Positions 33,060 to 44,488 are shown, counted from the first letter of the stretch. The stretch: 64,000 nucleotides of DNA from Heloderma charlesbogerti (GCA_026122225.1 JANEZZ010002246.1:372001-436000); one strand, 5' to 3'. The notes: generated by a model not told the origin, from the letters alone. Program-made: numbers and translations.

Positions 33060-33377
33060 CAGGGATGTCGAAGCTCTTTCAGCCAGAGGGCCGAATTCCA
33101 TTTTGGAGACGCTCTCGGGGGCCGCATACCAGTGGTGGGTGGGGCCAAAGGCAAAAGAGGCAGGGCCCCAAATACCAGCATATTGTAGCTGAAAGCTCTT
33201 ACTGGCAGGAACGAAGCCTTAGGCGAGGCATTTCAAGTTTTAGAATAGAGGGAAAACTGCACAAAAGCTGGGAAACCACCAAAAAGTCGGTGGTCAGGAG
33301 AAAGTGGAAGACGGCCTTCTGGGGAGCCTCAGAGGGCCGGATTTGGCCCCTGGGCCTGAGCTTCTGTACCCATGTCA
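33060..33377 (+). mobile_element. Family E repeat, fullest copy
   Basis: It starts CAGGGATGTCGAAGCTCTTT and ends GGGCCTGAGCTTCTGTACCC, so the ends are imperfect inverses. CAG-type ends suggest hAT, but an 8-bp duplication was not found. The 105-codon frame through it has no known domain. Confidence 0.65.
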
Positions 33378-33431
33378 TGTAATCCAGCTCTAGCTGCGTT
33401 TATCTAGTGGCCCTTGATGATGGACAACCTG

Positions 33432-33637
33432 GGGGCGGGGATAGCTGAGTGTGATAGAGCACATGCTCTGCATGCAAAAGGTCCCAGGTTTGATCCTTGG
33501 CTTCTCCAGGTAAGGTGAAGGAAGATTCCTGCCTAAAACCGTGGAGAGCCACTGGTGCCCACCAGTGTTGACAGTACCGGGCTAGATGGACCAAGGGTCT
33601 GACTCAATATAAGGCAGCTTCCTATGTTCCTGTGTCG
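33432..33637 (+). mobile_element. tRNA-Ala-like SINE
   Basis: Head ATAGCTGAGTGTGATAGAGC, GGTTTGATCCTTGGC B box, conserved body and 3' end GCAGCTTCCTATGTTCCTGT. Confidence 0.88.
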
Positions 33638-33949
33638 CTTGCGTCAACAAGGGCAACCACCCAGTTCAAGGGCCCACAAATAAGCATCACAGTCCCAGTG
33701 GGGAAGTCCTTCCAGTTGTACATTTTCACTGGCTGCATTTGCAGACACCTGCGTCCCTTTTTTTGTAAGCAGGGAATGGGGGGGTTCATCTTACCTTGCT
33801 CTAGCTTTGGACAAGAGCTTTGGCTTCTTTGTAGCTCTTTCCTTACCATGCTACGGATTTACTGAAACCTCTGCTTTGGTACTCAGACCATAATTACCAC
33901 GTTAATGACAGGCTTTGTGATAAAATATTGATTTTTCTCTAATGCAAGT
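33638..33949. other. Unassigned sequence
   Basis: No gene or repeat family recognised. Confidence 0.3.
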
Positions 33950-33952
33950 CTG

Positions 33953-34137
33953 AGAGGGACGGTGGCTCAGTGGTAGAGCACCTGCTTGGCATGCAGAAGA
34001 TCCCAGGTTCGATCCCCGCCTTCTCCAGGCAGGGCTAGGAAAGAATCTAGCCTGAAACCCTGGAGAGCTGCTGCTGCCAATCAGTGTTGACAATACCGGG
34101 CTAGATGGACTAAGGCAGCTTCTAATGTTCCTGTGCT
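33953..34137 (+). mobile_element. tRNA-Ala-like SINE, best-preserved head
   Basis: GGTGGCTCAGTGGTAGAGCA (A box), a GCTTGGCATGCAG anticodon region and CAGGTTCGATCCCCGC (B box) closely follow a tRNA-Ala(TGC)-like template. The body and tail are as in other copies. Confidence 0.9.
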
Positions 34138-34387
34138 GTTTAAACAAGTTGGAAGGAAAAACTATTCAATAGGTGACTTTGAAAGAAAGACATGTAAAAT
34201 TACATTTTTATTTCTCTGTCCCACCTATGTCAAAATTAGCTATGCACAATTTTTGAATAACCCCAGTAAAAAACAAAAGCAAAACCCAACGTCTTCTCTG
34301 TCAGGCAACAGGTGGGAGGTGAGGAAGGAAGGCCTGGAACGTTTCTCCATGAGGGATCAGTTCTCTGTCTTCAGGGAGCTTCTGCAT

Positions 34388-34482
34388 CAGCTTTCCCCAA
34401 CCTGGTGCCCTCCAGATGTGTTGGACCACAATTCCCAGCATCCCCCAGCCAGCCATGCTGGCTTGGGGAAAGCTGTCCTACA
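34388..34482. mobile_element. MITE-B copy
   Basis: GCTTTCCCCAACCTGGTGCC to GCTTGGGGAAAGCTG, inverted ends. Confidence 0.75.
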
Positions 34483-34534
34483 TCATTTTTTTAAAAAAAA
34501 TGGCTTTCCCACTTGCAGTCTGTGGTGGTGCAGT

Positions 34535-34620
34535 TCATTCTTTTTCATAGTCTCTGTGCATCACAAATACGGATTCCGCACCTGTGCAGAGCCTCATCCG
34601 GAACTTTCTAGAGCTGATTC
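34535..34620. mobile_element. Solo fragment of a DIRS terminal repeat
   Basis: TTCTTTTTCATAGTCTCTGT, then GCATCACAAATACGGATTCC and GCAGAGCCTCATCCGGAA align with 14930-14995 of the full element (GCATCACACGTATGGGCTC, GAGCCTCACTCGGGAA). No DIRS coding sequence adjoins. Confidence 0.7.
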
Positions 34621-34679
34621 TGAGATTTGCCCAGAATCTAAGCTGCTGGCTTGAAGTGATATAATTTTAGGGTTTAAAC

Positions 34680-34797
34680 CAGCCTTTCCCAACTCTGAGG
34701 CCCTTCAGGTGTGTTGGACTACAACTCCCATCTTCCCTGCTGGGGGATGGGAGTTGTAGTCTAACACATCTGGAGGTGGCAACTCTGGGAAGGGCTC
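34680..34797. mobile_element. MITE-B copy
   Basis: CAGCCTTTCCCAACTCTGAG to AACTCTGGGAAGGGCTC, with matching GTTGGACTACAACTCCCATC and GATGGGAGTTGTAGTC arms. Confidence 0.8.
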
Positions 34798-35500
34798 TGA
34801 ATGTCATTTCCCCTGACCCTTTGCACTGGGGCAAGGTTCCTTAAATCCCAGTAAATCCAACAGATCCTATTTCAGTTGCAGAGAAGCCATTGATCCATTG
34901 ATTATTATAACAATTTATGATGCATTACCATTACACACACGCACAACATATTGCTATTTCTCTGTGCTGTTGAGCAGTATCTGAAATATTTAGATCTAAG
35001 CATATTTAGATGCTTACATTTTGACTAGGGGTTACAGAAGTGGGGGTGGGAAGGGAAGGACTTCAGACAGATTACCAGGAGAATTACATGGCTACCAATA
35101 TCTGAACTCGTGGTGTGAACGAGGGGCTCTGATTCCCGGCTTCTCCCCTTAATTCATGGTTTCAGACTCACTTCACGGTCTCATACTTCTAGAATTGGGC
35201 TTCGCCCCCACCAATGAATAACTAGCCTATTTTCTTTTGTCAGTGGCATACTGGGAGGCTGTGGGTGGGAGCCGTCTCGCTGCCCTTGAAATTCTTTTTG
35301 CCAAGTTAATAACAAACCTGCTGAACATTCACAGTACAGGGTAGCTGGAGCTGCTCTGGGGAAACCTGAGTTTCTTAAAGTGGGTATGATTTGCAAATTA
35401 ACTGCTCTCCACTGCAGAGTGTTGGGAACTGGGGGTGGACATCTTTCCTTTTTGAGCAGGTGCCTGTGGCTTGTGTCACCCACGCCTTTCTCGTGCTAGC
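34798..35500. other. Unassigned, largely unique sequence
   Basis: No gene or named repeat recognised. Confidence 0.3.
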
Positions 35501-35504
35501 CCAG

Positions 35505-35612
35505 GGCTGTTGACCCTCTTTCAGCCAGAGGGCTGCATCCCATTTTGTCAAAGCTGTCGGGGGCTGCGTTCCAAGGGTGGGCAACCAGAGTGGGGCCAAA
35601 ACACCAAAAATG
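35505..35612 (+). mobile_element. Family E repeat fragment
   Basis: TTTCAGCCAGAGGGCTGCAT, then GGGGCTGCGTTCCAAGGGTG; the downstream part is lost. Confidence 0.55.
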
Positions 35613-36637
35613 ATTATCGTGTCCTGTATGGTTGGAGGCTTCTGTGAAACACCCTCTGGTTCACGTCAGGGAGCGGGAGATAGAGGACGTCACGCAGGCC
35701 CATGGAATGATCAGCCCACACACTCTGCACACACCCTTGCCTCTCATTGGAGAGCCACAGATCCGCACCCCAAAACAGGGCCCAACGTGAGCGAACCGTA
35801 ATGTGTCTGTGGAGCTGCAACCTTCATCAAAATGGCTAGGGGAGCCCTCGAAGACATAGGAATCTGGGGCCAATCTATTGCAAGTTGTAGAGCTTTTCCT
35901 GAGGTGTGCCACCTCAGACTGCAGCTAGTATGTGTGTGTGTAAAGGGGGGGTTAGGTTTACCCAAACTCCCTGCACACTGAAGACTAGTAGGGCAGTGAG
36001 GAGGCTAGACTGAACCTTTCTCGCCAATAGGCCCAGTTCTCTATATGCAGGGGATTTCTTTCGTGGGAGAGCATTCAAACCAGAAATCACCGTGCCCACA
36101 CTGCCTGCACCCTGAAGTGGTATAGTCTAGAGAAAGCATCACCCGTTGATTCTGTGGCGCAGTCCAGAAACGGTGTTACTGTTGCTTCTGCCATATAAAC
36201 TGACCTTCGTTATGGTGCACATAGGAGCCTCACACCTGTTCTCAGTATCCGGATGCAAGACCCCCCTGTGGTAACAGGATGAGGAATTTTTAAGACCTTG
36301 CTTTCATTTCCCCCCTCCCCCTAGTGTAAAATCTTGGTCCCATTGATTTATGTTGTGCTAAAGTATACCTGTAGTTCAACACAACACAAATCACAAATAT
36401 AACCTGTGTGTTAGTGATTTTCACATGTTCTGTACTGCATAATGTCAGCTGTCTTGATAAGATATTCAGCTGTGGTGTATTGAGGTAGCACCTCTGAATA
36501 TTTGCACATAGTTCCTATCTCGCAGTGAGAGTGCGTGTTTCCTGGCACACGCCCCTGGAAAACCCAGCCCCTATTTTTCTGCTTGGAAGAGATTTGGGGG
36601 TATGTGTTCTGTATTAACAAAACCTAAGAGTGATGCT
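35613..36637. other. Unassigned sequence
   Basis: No gene or repeat family recognised; a small TG run lies near 35930. Confidence 0.3.
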
Positions 36638-36790
36638 TCATAGAATCATAGGGTTGGAAGGGGCCTACAAGACCATCAAGTCCAACCCGCTGCTCAGTGC
36701 AGGGAGTCTGATTCCCAGGTGGTTCCCCATCCAATACTAACCAGGGCTGACCCTGCTTAGCTTCCGAGATCAGATGAGATCAGGCACATC
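36638..36790 (-). mobile_element. 5S-rRNA/CR1 chimeric SINE
   Basis: The minus strand from 36788 reads through 5S rRNA: TGATCTCGGAAGCTAAGCAG (box A region), GGTTAGTATTGGATGGG (intermediate element and box C) and CCACCTGGGAAT. It then passes into GGGTTGGACTTGATGGTCTT and CCAACCCTATGATTCTATGA, a CR1-like tail. This is SINE3-type architecture with an internal RNA polymerase III promoter. A second copy is at 44850-45002. Confidence 0.88.
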
Positions 36791-36837
36791 CAGCCCTTTG
36801 CTCATGTTTCAGCTTTCTCTTCAGAGCTCTCTGGAGC

Positions 36838-36968
36838 AACCTTCCTCAACTTGGTGCCATCCAGATGCATTGGATTACAACTCACACCATCCCCAGGATG
36901 TGGGTTCAGGATGATGGGGTTTGTAGTCCCAACACATCTGGAGGATAGCAGGTTGGGGAAGGGTGGTC
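36838..36968. mobile_element. MITE-B copy
   Basis: AACCTTCCTCAACTTGGTGC to CAGGTTGGGGAAGGGTGG, with a GGGGTTTGTAGTCCCAACAC inner arm. Confidence 0.75.
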
Positions 36969-38799
36969 TAAAAAATAGAATCTCCTCATACAGGGGTTTA
37001 TCTCATCTCCAGGCCCCCTCAATAGGCCCCTTTACTCAGGGAGTCTCCCTTCTCACTGCCATTTTCACCAGCTGCTCTTCTGCCTCATCCTCTTTCTCAT
37101 GGTTCTGCCCATTTGCTTGCCAGACAGGTAAAGAACCTGGCAAAGAGGAGCAGCAAGTCCTCTTGTCAGTGGGCCCCTGCTGGGGTGTGGGCCCTTGGCA
37201 GGTGCCTAACCATGCCTGTCCTTGACAACAGCCCTGCAGCCTGCTACTTCCCACTCAGTAGTTGCTAAGGTGGGCACTGCAAACATAACACAACGTCATG
37301 AATTGCAGCATTGCCATCTTTTTCCCTGGCTTTGCTCCTATGCCTTTAGCAACATCCTGGTGCACATTCACACACATTTAGCTGACACAGAGAGAGAAAG
37401 TGAGGGGAAAACATTCACCTGCTTTCTGTCCAGGGCTTGAACCAGAGGTTTGAAGGCCAGAGTGTGTAACCTTAGTCTAGTGAGTAGGGACAGGTGGGAA
37501 ATTTGTTCAGACTTCTCAAATTCACCCCTTCCGAGCCAAAAAGGGAGCTGAGACAAGAGTTGCATGCTGAAACTGCACTTTTCTGAACTTGGCAACACAG
37601 TCGGTCAGAGGAAAAGCATGCACAGTGAATGTGCAGATTAGTGGAAAGTGTGCAGAAAATGTGTGCATTAGAAAAAGGTGTGTACAAAACGGCATTATAT
37701 CAGTGGGAAAAACTGTATAGAAAAGTGCAAATTTCCAGGCAGACATTTTAAAAAACCAACAACATGCAAACTTAGATGGAAAAAGAACAGAATTGGTTTA
37801 AGTATGAAAATCCAACAGCCCCAGCGAGAATGAAATTAATAAACCTGTCCATCTCTACTAGTGAATTACTATGGACTATGTGTTTATAGTCAAACCTAAG
37901 TGCTAAAACAAACATTAGTTTAAAACTGGGTCTAGCACCTCCATTTTTCTTTCTTTCTTTTCATTTTTACTATAGAGTAGGTGCAGGGATCCAGTTATGG
38001 ATCCATAAAGTAAAAGCCCCCTGCCTCCCACACTAGGGTCCCAGTCTGGATCAAGAGACTTGCGCCTACTATAGAGTAAAAATGCAAAAAAGATGCAGCT
38101 GCTCACAGATTTAAACTAATGTTCTGTTCTGGCCCTAAGAGTCTGCCCTCTTCAGGCACAGAAGGGAATTAAGGGAATGCAGCATTGGTAGACATGGGGA
38201 TGCCAAATTTGCCAAGCCTGGTATAAATACTGAGCACCAGGCCTTCTGCCCTTCATCATGCAATTTCGGCAGGATTGATTCCCTACCCCCCTCCACCCTA
38301 AACAATAAAAGCATCGATTTTTGCAAAGATTCTGCTTTTTAATAATGCTCAGCGATATGGTCTCCCCTGGCTGTTCTGCTTTCTCCTTCTAACATTAGTC
38401 AAATGAGGGAATCCCACCCAACTGAGGATCATACAAAGGTAACCGGGATGATGTCATTACAGCCAGTGGGGTGATGTCACCAGTCATTAAAATTATTAGG
38501 GTGAACAGAATCAGAGTGGTCTGCCTGATGATATCACTGAAGGCAAAGGAGGTCAATCAGAAGTGAGGGCAATATCAACCAATACACGCTTCTTTGGTTT
38601 TTTTGCAAGCAGTGCTGCAAAATGAAACTGGTGAAAGGGGAGGCATTTTTTGTCGCTGCTGTAAAGGTTTGCAGAAAAAGATGGGTAGTTTCAGCTCATC
38701 GTCTGAAATCGAAACCACCGTGAAGAACTGCAACCGTGGAATCAGCAACAGTATTAGCAAAAGTTAGCATGAATAAGACCTGTGTTACAAGCACTATAT
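36969..38799. other. Unassigned sequence
   Basis: No gene recognised. About 37570-37720 holds loosely repeated GTGCAGA/GTGTGCA motifs. The rest looks unique. Confidence 0.3.
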
Positions 38800-38882
38800 A
38801 AACGTACCTGGGAGTAAGTCCAACTGGACTCAAGGGGATTTGCTTCTGAGTAGACATGCATAAGATTGTGCTTTTAAAAACC
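38800..38882. mobile_element. MITE family G copy
   Basis: CCTGGGAGTAAGTCCAACTG, then CTGAGTAGACATGCATAAGA; see 21940-22035. Confidence 0.5.
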
Positions 38883-38949
38883 AACAAACCCAGACCAACA
38901 CTTGTCTATCCATCCTTATTTGCCTGCTTTGCGTGGCACTAAGTAGGTA

Positions 38950-39300
38950 GTCCTGCTCCGTGATGGATGGACTTTGGGACTACGGAATAATGTCATTGTC
39001 CCTCTTGTTTGTGTGTTGTGTTTGTCACTCAGCCCCTTGCTCTGAGCAGTTCATCTCTGTCTTTTGTCTTGTGATTATTTATGCAAATGGCTGTTGCAGC
39101 CCCCATAATGGCGATGTTGTTTTCCAAAACAGAGAAGCCTACAATTATCTTATTATAGGGATGAAAGGAAGAAAAAGAAGCCCGTTTGTTCTGCTTTCCC
39201 TGTTTCTTTTCCTGCAAAAATCGGAGAGGCTTACGTGTAGCTTACCTAGCTACTGCATTTCAAAACTAAGAGTTTATATTTTATAGTTCTCTGAGATGCC
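38950..39300. other. Candidate conserved non-coding block
   Basis: Non-repetitive, with an octamer-like ATGCAAAT at about 39080 and homopolymer-poor AT-balanced sequence. Suggestive only. Confidence 0.25.
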
Positions 39301-39564
39301 ACAGACATCCACTTGAAATATCGAGGTCCAGCAGCAGTACTCATCTTCCAGGGATATCACATTGTTCCTGCTGTCAGGCTTTCATACATGGCATGAAAAA
39401 AAGGACAGATGTTCTCCTCTGGCTGATTGGAAGTTCCCATCTTCCTTGACGATTGACCATACTGGCTGGAGCTGATAGGAGCTGGAGTTCAACAGCATCT
39501 GGAAGGCCCACCGGTTCCCCTTCCCTGGTCTGCGGTATACCCAAGAATTATTATTCCCTAATGC
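39301..39564. other. Unassigned sequence with a MITE-B-like arm
   Basis: GGAGCTGATAGGAGCTGGAG near 39467 resembles a decayed MITE-B arm. Otherwise nothing was recognised. Confidence 0.3.
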
Positions 39565-39870
39565 TGTAGATCAGGGATGTGGAACTTCCAGGCCAGCGAG
39601 CCTAATCTGGCCGAAGAAGATTCCGCTTCCAGCCTGCGGAGCCCCTAGAGGAACCCCCACTTGGAAGATATCGCTGATCTCAGATTGGCAATAACAGTAG
39701 GGATGAAGGCTCAGCCGGCGTAGGGAGGAGCAGGTCCTCTTCGCAGTGCTGGGCGAGGTGACAACCATCAGTGGGCGTAGCCATGCTCACTGGCATCATC
39801 CAGGCCATGGAGGGCCCAGTGGGGGGCATTTCGCCCCTCTTCATCTTAAGTTGGTTCTGCACCCCTGCTA
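39565..39870 (-). mobile_element. Family E repeat, diverged
   Basis: ATCAGGGATGTGGAACTTCC to GTTCTGCACCCCTG, ends inversely related. Confidence 0.5.
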
Positions 39871-40144
39871 CAGATTGTCTTACATAACTATCTTCATACT
39901 GCACACTTTGAGTGAGTAAAACCTTGTCTTGAAAAGCACTTCACTCATTGCAAAATAACGTATTTTGTAGGAGTTACCCCTACCCACCGCCCACCAAGGT
40001 CGTCACATCGCTACCAGTGTTCAAAGTTATTGGCAGGACAGCAGATGCTCTGGAGGAGGACAGCTCCCACCTATGCTTTCCCCCCCAGTGTCTGAACCGA
40101 GTCCCAAACTACAATATATAATCATTGAGAGTGACTTTAGCTTG
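39871..40144. other. Unassigned sequence
   Basis: No gene or repeat recognised. Confidence 0.3.
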
Positions 40145-40570
40145 TGTCTGTATAAGATATGAATGATTTGGTAGTGAGAGCAGTTGACAGAGGGCAGCCA
40201 AGAGTGGACTACCCTAGAGACTTTTGCGAATGGCTCACATCAGCCTCGGATGGCCTTCTCTCTGTCCCATCAGCCAGGACAGCTAGGCTGGTGAGGACGA
40301 GGGAGAGGGCCTTCTCTGTGGTGGCCCCCACTCTGTGGAACTCCCTCCTTAGGGAACTCCGCCATGCCCCCTCTTTAATGAGCTTACGCCACGCATTAAA
40401 AACGTGGTTGTTCCGGCAGGGATTTGGGGTGGGCTAGGGTAATTTTAGAAATGTGATGCTTTTAATGTTGAATTTTATTGTTTTGAACTGTTTTTATTGT
40501 TGTACCTCACCCAGAGTGGCTGGGTGACCGGCCAGATGGGTGACCAGCGAATTTAATAAGCAAACAAACA
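40145..40570 (+). mobile_element. L2/CR1-like LINE, 3' end, well preserved
   Basis: An open frame at 40159-40437 (92 codons) ends the RT ORF: TARLVRTRERAFSVVAPTLW, NSLLRELRHAPS and LKTWLFRQG. A T-rich UTR with CAGAGTGGCTGGGTGACCGG and an AATTTAATAAG tail follow. This is the best 3' copy of this family in the window. Confidence 0.85.
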
Positions 40571-41049
40571 AAGAAGTGGCTCTCCAGTGTTCAAGAAGCT
40601 TCCCCCACATTTCCGCAATCTCCCCCCCACACACACACACACGTTTCCACTTGCCATAAATGATAGATAAATAAAACTGGAATTCTTTCCTCTGGTTGCT
40701 TGAATTGCACTGATTGAGTTGTACTGCGGATTGGAATGATGCCCGGGGATTTCTCACACTGCCGCTTGCTAACATGACATTAATGATTAACCTACCAGAC
40801 CCAAAATGGGCTTATTTTACATTCTTATCTGAATGGCATTTTATTTTCAAATAGTTACCAGGTTTAGCCAACTGAGAGCTGATTCACATGACCCTCCTTT
40901 TGAGCCCCCCCCCCCCCCCGGGTGAGCATGGGCATGAAATTCAGCTTAAAGAGAAAAAGGGAATGCTAACCTCCCAGTTCCTATATGTCAGGGGTAGGCA
41001 ACCTGAGGCCTACCAGATGGTTTCAGTGTTTATTGTACTGGCTACAGGC
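40571..41049. other. Unassigned sequence with simple runs
   Basis: A CA run near 40628-40643 and a 14-base C run near 40905. Nothing else recognised. Confidence 0.3.
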
Positions 41050-41118
41050 CATGACAAAACCTACCAGATGTTTTGGACTATAACTCCCATAAGCCACAGC
41101 CAGCATGGCCAAAGATCA
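41050..41118. mobile_element. MITE-B, short copy
   Basis: CCAGATGTTTTGGACTATAA, then CTCCCATAAGCCACAGCCAG; one arm only. Confidence 0.6.
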
Positions 41119-41399
41119 GGGAATCTAACCCTGCTATACAGGGACATTAATGGTGACCTATCTTGGAAGTTTGTTGTAAGAATCACAGGAAGTTTAATGT
41201 GCGTGATGTGCTTTGAGCTCTTCGCAAAGTCCTTAAAAAACCTACATGTTAGTATTTTCACCTACAGGGTTGTTGGCTGGCCAGCAATCCAGGGGCCCAA
41301 TGTTTAGCAGTACTTAACTATGAAAGAGACCGTCCATTACTTTCAGGAAGGAGAGTAACTAGCATAGCCAACTGGCCAGAAGTTGTTCAAAATCTCATT

Positions 41400-41540
41400 T
41401 GTACAAGTCCCATAGCGAAGTGGTAGAGCAGCTGCTGTGCAGGCAGAAGGTCCAAGGGTCAGTCCCTGGCAACTCCAGGTACAGCTGGGAAAGACCCCTG
41501 CCTGAGACCCCAGAGAGCTGCTGCTAGTCAGTGTAAACCA
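41400..41540 (+). mobile_element. tRNA-Ala-like SINE, 3' truncated
   Basis: ATAGCGAAGTGGTAGAGCAG (A box) and AGGGTCAGTCCCTGGC (B box), then the conserved body up to the Family E junction. Confidence 0.8.
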
Positions 41541-41544
41541 AGGA

Positions 41545-41852
41545 TGGAGAACCTCAAGCCTAGGGTCCCAATCCAGCCCTTTGGGGTTCTCCAGAAGACC
41601 ACTCCCCTTTTCCCAGTCACTGATTGTTTGCTGGTTTCCCAGTTTTTGCCAGTTTTTCCCACATTCTAAATGGTTGAAATGCCTCTCCTAAAGCTTGGTT
41701 ATTGGCGGGAAGAGCCCACACTAAAATTTGCTGGTGTTTTTTGTTTTCTGGACCCATCCCTTTTGCCTTTGGCCCTGCCCACCACTGGAATGTGGCTCCC
41801 AAGAGCTTCTCTGAAATGGAGCTTGGCCATTGGGCTGAACGTTCTCTGCACT
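41545..41852 (-). mobile_element. Family E repeat copy
   Basis: AAGGATGGAGAACCTCAAGC to GGAGCTTGGCCATTGGGCTG, with TTGAAATGCCTCTCCTAAAG inside. Confidence 0.65.
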
Positions 41853-43197
41853 CTTGGCGTGCACAATCCTGAGATAGGTAGACCTGCAGTCTGACTTGGT
41901 TTGGGGCAGGAAGACCTGTGTTCCTAGGTCTTGTAACCTTGGTTGTCAGAAGACAGGTGACAGGGAAAGGGTGAGGGTGTCTTGTTCTGAATCCGGTCAA
42001 GTTGGCTTCTCTATTGCTCTGTGTTATTAATCCCATAAACAGAGGTATATCTCCATCGCAAGTGGGGAGAAGTGGAAGACGATTATAGGTACGTTAAAGG
42101 CTGTTGTGTTGCAGGACAGAAACAAGAACTAAAGCTAGATGGAGAGACAGGTAGAAAAGACTACCTTCTTCCTTGAAAGATGTCTAGGCCTCCTAGGGTG
42201 GCCACATGTCCTAGTTTACACAGGCCCGACCTCTATTTGAAGGACCATCTTATGCAAATCCAACCTGCACCCTCTTTTTTGCTGATGCGTTCCCTCTCTT
42301 TTTGGTGATGCGTAAGTGCACACTGTACTCACGCCCCCCACCCCCACCATTCCATTGTGGTTTGAGAACTTCTTCTGGGGTTGGAACTTCTCTTTCTTTC
42401 AACTGGTTAATGCTATAATAAGAGTAGGTAGACCTGATTTGTAAAGGAAGTCTCCTTTTACTATAATCCTACGGAAACAAAGGGATTCTTTTCCGACTCA
42501 TTTGAACATGGGAGAAAAAAGGAATTGGGTAAACAAATAACTCTGATTCAGCCCCCCCGGAAATAGAAAGCTACATCAGCATCAACAACGGAAAAGTTCT
42601 CTTTGTCTTCCCTTTTGTAGTTGCTTGAAATCTCTTAATACATGTTTTCAGCTGAGGAAACCAAATACCTTTGGAGCGCCAAGGGAGGAGTTGGTTAAAT
42701 ATTGACTGTTGGCTTAGTTGAGTTTTGTAGACTAAATCCTGCCCGTGTTCAGCCAAACATAACAAATGCATTCCGGATGGGGGTAGTAATAAAGATGGAA
42801 AACTTCTATCTCTCTTGCAGAAATGAGGAGGAAATGGGGCTTCCACCCTGCACAGCTAGAGCTGTCTGGAAATGTCGCTTGAATCCGTTCCACTGTGATT
42901 GTCACATATGATCTCTGATTCAAAATTTGATCATCATGCAGCAGTCAGTATCCAAATAATCTGGTGGTTCCTAATTAATAAAACAGAAAAACAAGCAAAA
43001 TGCCAGTCCTTGTGATTTGAGAGAAGAATCTTAAGGCCTGTAAGCCATTTCCGCTGTTTGTGCTACATAGTTAAAAAGTAAGAGTGGGACTTCCAATAGG
43101 TAGGAAATAGTGGTACATCTTTACCCAGCGGTGTTGCAGTGAAATTCTCTCTCTCTCTTTTTAACGTCTTCCTTCCAACCCTATCTCTATACACTTA
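41853..43197. other. Unassigned, largely unique sequence
   Basis: No gene recognised. The frames at 42702-42923 overlap on both strands without a known domain. Confidence 0.3.
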
Positions 43198-43330
43198 GGG
43201 TGCAATCCTATGCATGCTTAGACAGAAAAACGTCCTACAGCTCCCAGCATTCCCCAGCCAGCAATGCTGGCTGGGGAATGCTGGGAGCTGTAGGACGTTT
43301 TTCTGTCTAAGCATGCATAGGATTGCACCC
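43198..43330. mobile_element. Perfect hairpin MITE, Harbinger-like, 133 bp
   Basis: Two 66-bp arms, exact inverse complements with no mismatch, separated by a single A at 43264. The ends are GGGTGCAATCCTATGCATGC and its complement. TTA lies directly on both sides (43195-43197 and 43331-43333), matching the 3-bp TWA duplication of PIF/Harbinger elements. No coding capacity. Half copies: 26580 and 28600. Confidence 0.88.
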
Positions 43331-43904
43331 TTAATGACCCTAATATCCTCCAGTTTCCACACCCTATGTCTCATGTGTTCCATTATGGGGCGGGAAAGGG
43401 TTGGTGGCAATTGCAAATAATGGCTTACTGGTCATATCAATGGGAGAAAAATGGGAATGTCCCCTCACCCACCTCAGTCTGTAGATGGAACTCCCTACTT
43501 CAAAACTACCTGCATCTCCCTTAGCAGGACTGCCTTGCCCTTTGAGAAGCCTGGCTTTATCATAAGTAACATCTGGCCACCCAACTCCCTTAGCAGCACC
43601 TGGGGATCATGCCAGACTATTGTTAGCTAGTGTAATAGCAACTGCCAATTCTCTCTTCAGTGGCTGGCAGTCTTTTCCTCTCCTTTATAGCTTCCCGAAA
43701 TAGTTCCGTCTCCTTAGCCAAACAGTAGGGAGAATGGCAACACAGCTTCAGGAAGCAAGGCTGGGTCAAATTCAGGCAGTATTTTGGGAGGTAAGCAAAG
43801 AAAAACATGCGTTTTAGTTTAGAAAAAAAAGGCAAGTAAGGGGGCATATGAGATGTAGAAAATTATATACGGTTTGGACAGAAGTCCCTGTCTCATCATA
43901 CTAG
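43331..43904. other. Unassigned sequence
   Basis: No gene or repeat recognised. Confidence 0.3.
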
Positions 43905-44145
43905 ATCCCATAAAGCGGAGTGGTGGGAGATTCAGGACAGGCAAAAGGAAAGCCTTCTTCACACAGCGCAGAGTTGAACTATGAATTCACTACCACAAGA
44001 TGTAGTGATGGCCACCAATTTGGGTAGCTTTAAAAGGGGGCTGGACAAATTCATGAAAGAGAAGGCTATCAAAGGCCACTAGTCCTAGTGGCTCTATATT
44101 ACCTCCAGTATCAAAGCCAGGATGCCTGTGTACACCAGTCGGTGG
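43905..44145 (+). mobile_element. CR1-type LINE, 3' fragment
   Basis: GTGGGAGATTCAGGACAGGC, then GATGTAGTGATGGCCACCAA and TTTAAAAGGGGGCTGGACAA match 24433-24560. The UTR is truncated. Confidence 0.8.
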
Positions 44146-44480
44146 GCAACTAACAGAAAGGACGTTTGCCTGGTAGCGTGTGCGTGCGTGTGTGTGACTG
44201 ACAGGAAGGGTTAATGGGACCAGAATGACTGAAATAATCCATTTGTTGGCAAGCCAAGTTGCCAAGCACAGCTTTTGCAAGGGAGATTTATAGGTAAATG
44301 ACCAACAGGTGCTCTCTCAATAAGTAGGAGATAGCTAGAAGGTCATGGCACATTCTAAATGGGGGAATACCTTTCTCTCCCCACCCCCACCCCACCCCAG
44401 CTAAGGATTATGTAGTCTCAGAGTGGCTCTGTTCCATTTTAAATATATTGTAAGCCACCTTGAGACCACTGGCAATGTTT
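44146..44480. other. Unassigned sequence
   Basis: A short GTGTGCGTGCGTG run near 44180. Otherwise nothing recognised. Confidence 0.3.
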
Positions 44481-44488
44481 GCTAGGGC

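Noticed and set aside
33953..34030. Functional tRNA-Ala gene
   Set aside because: A and B boxes fit, but the sequence continues into a SINE body shared by many copies, and the acceptor stem does not pair properly.
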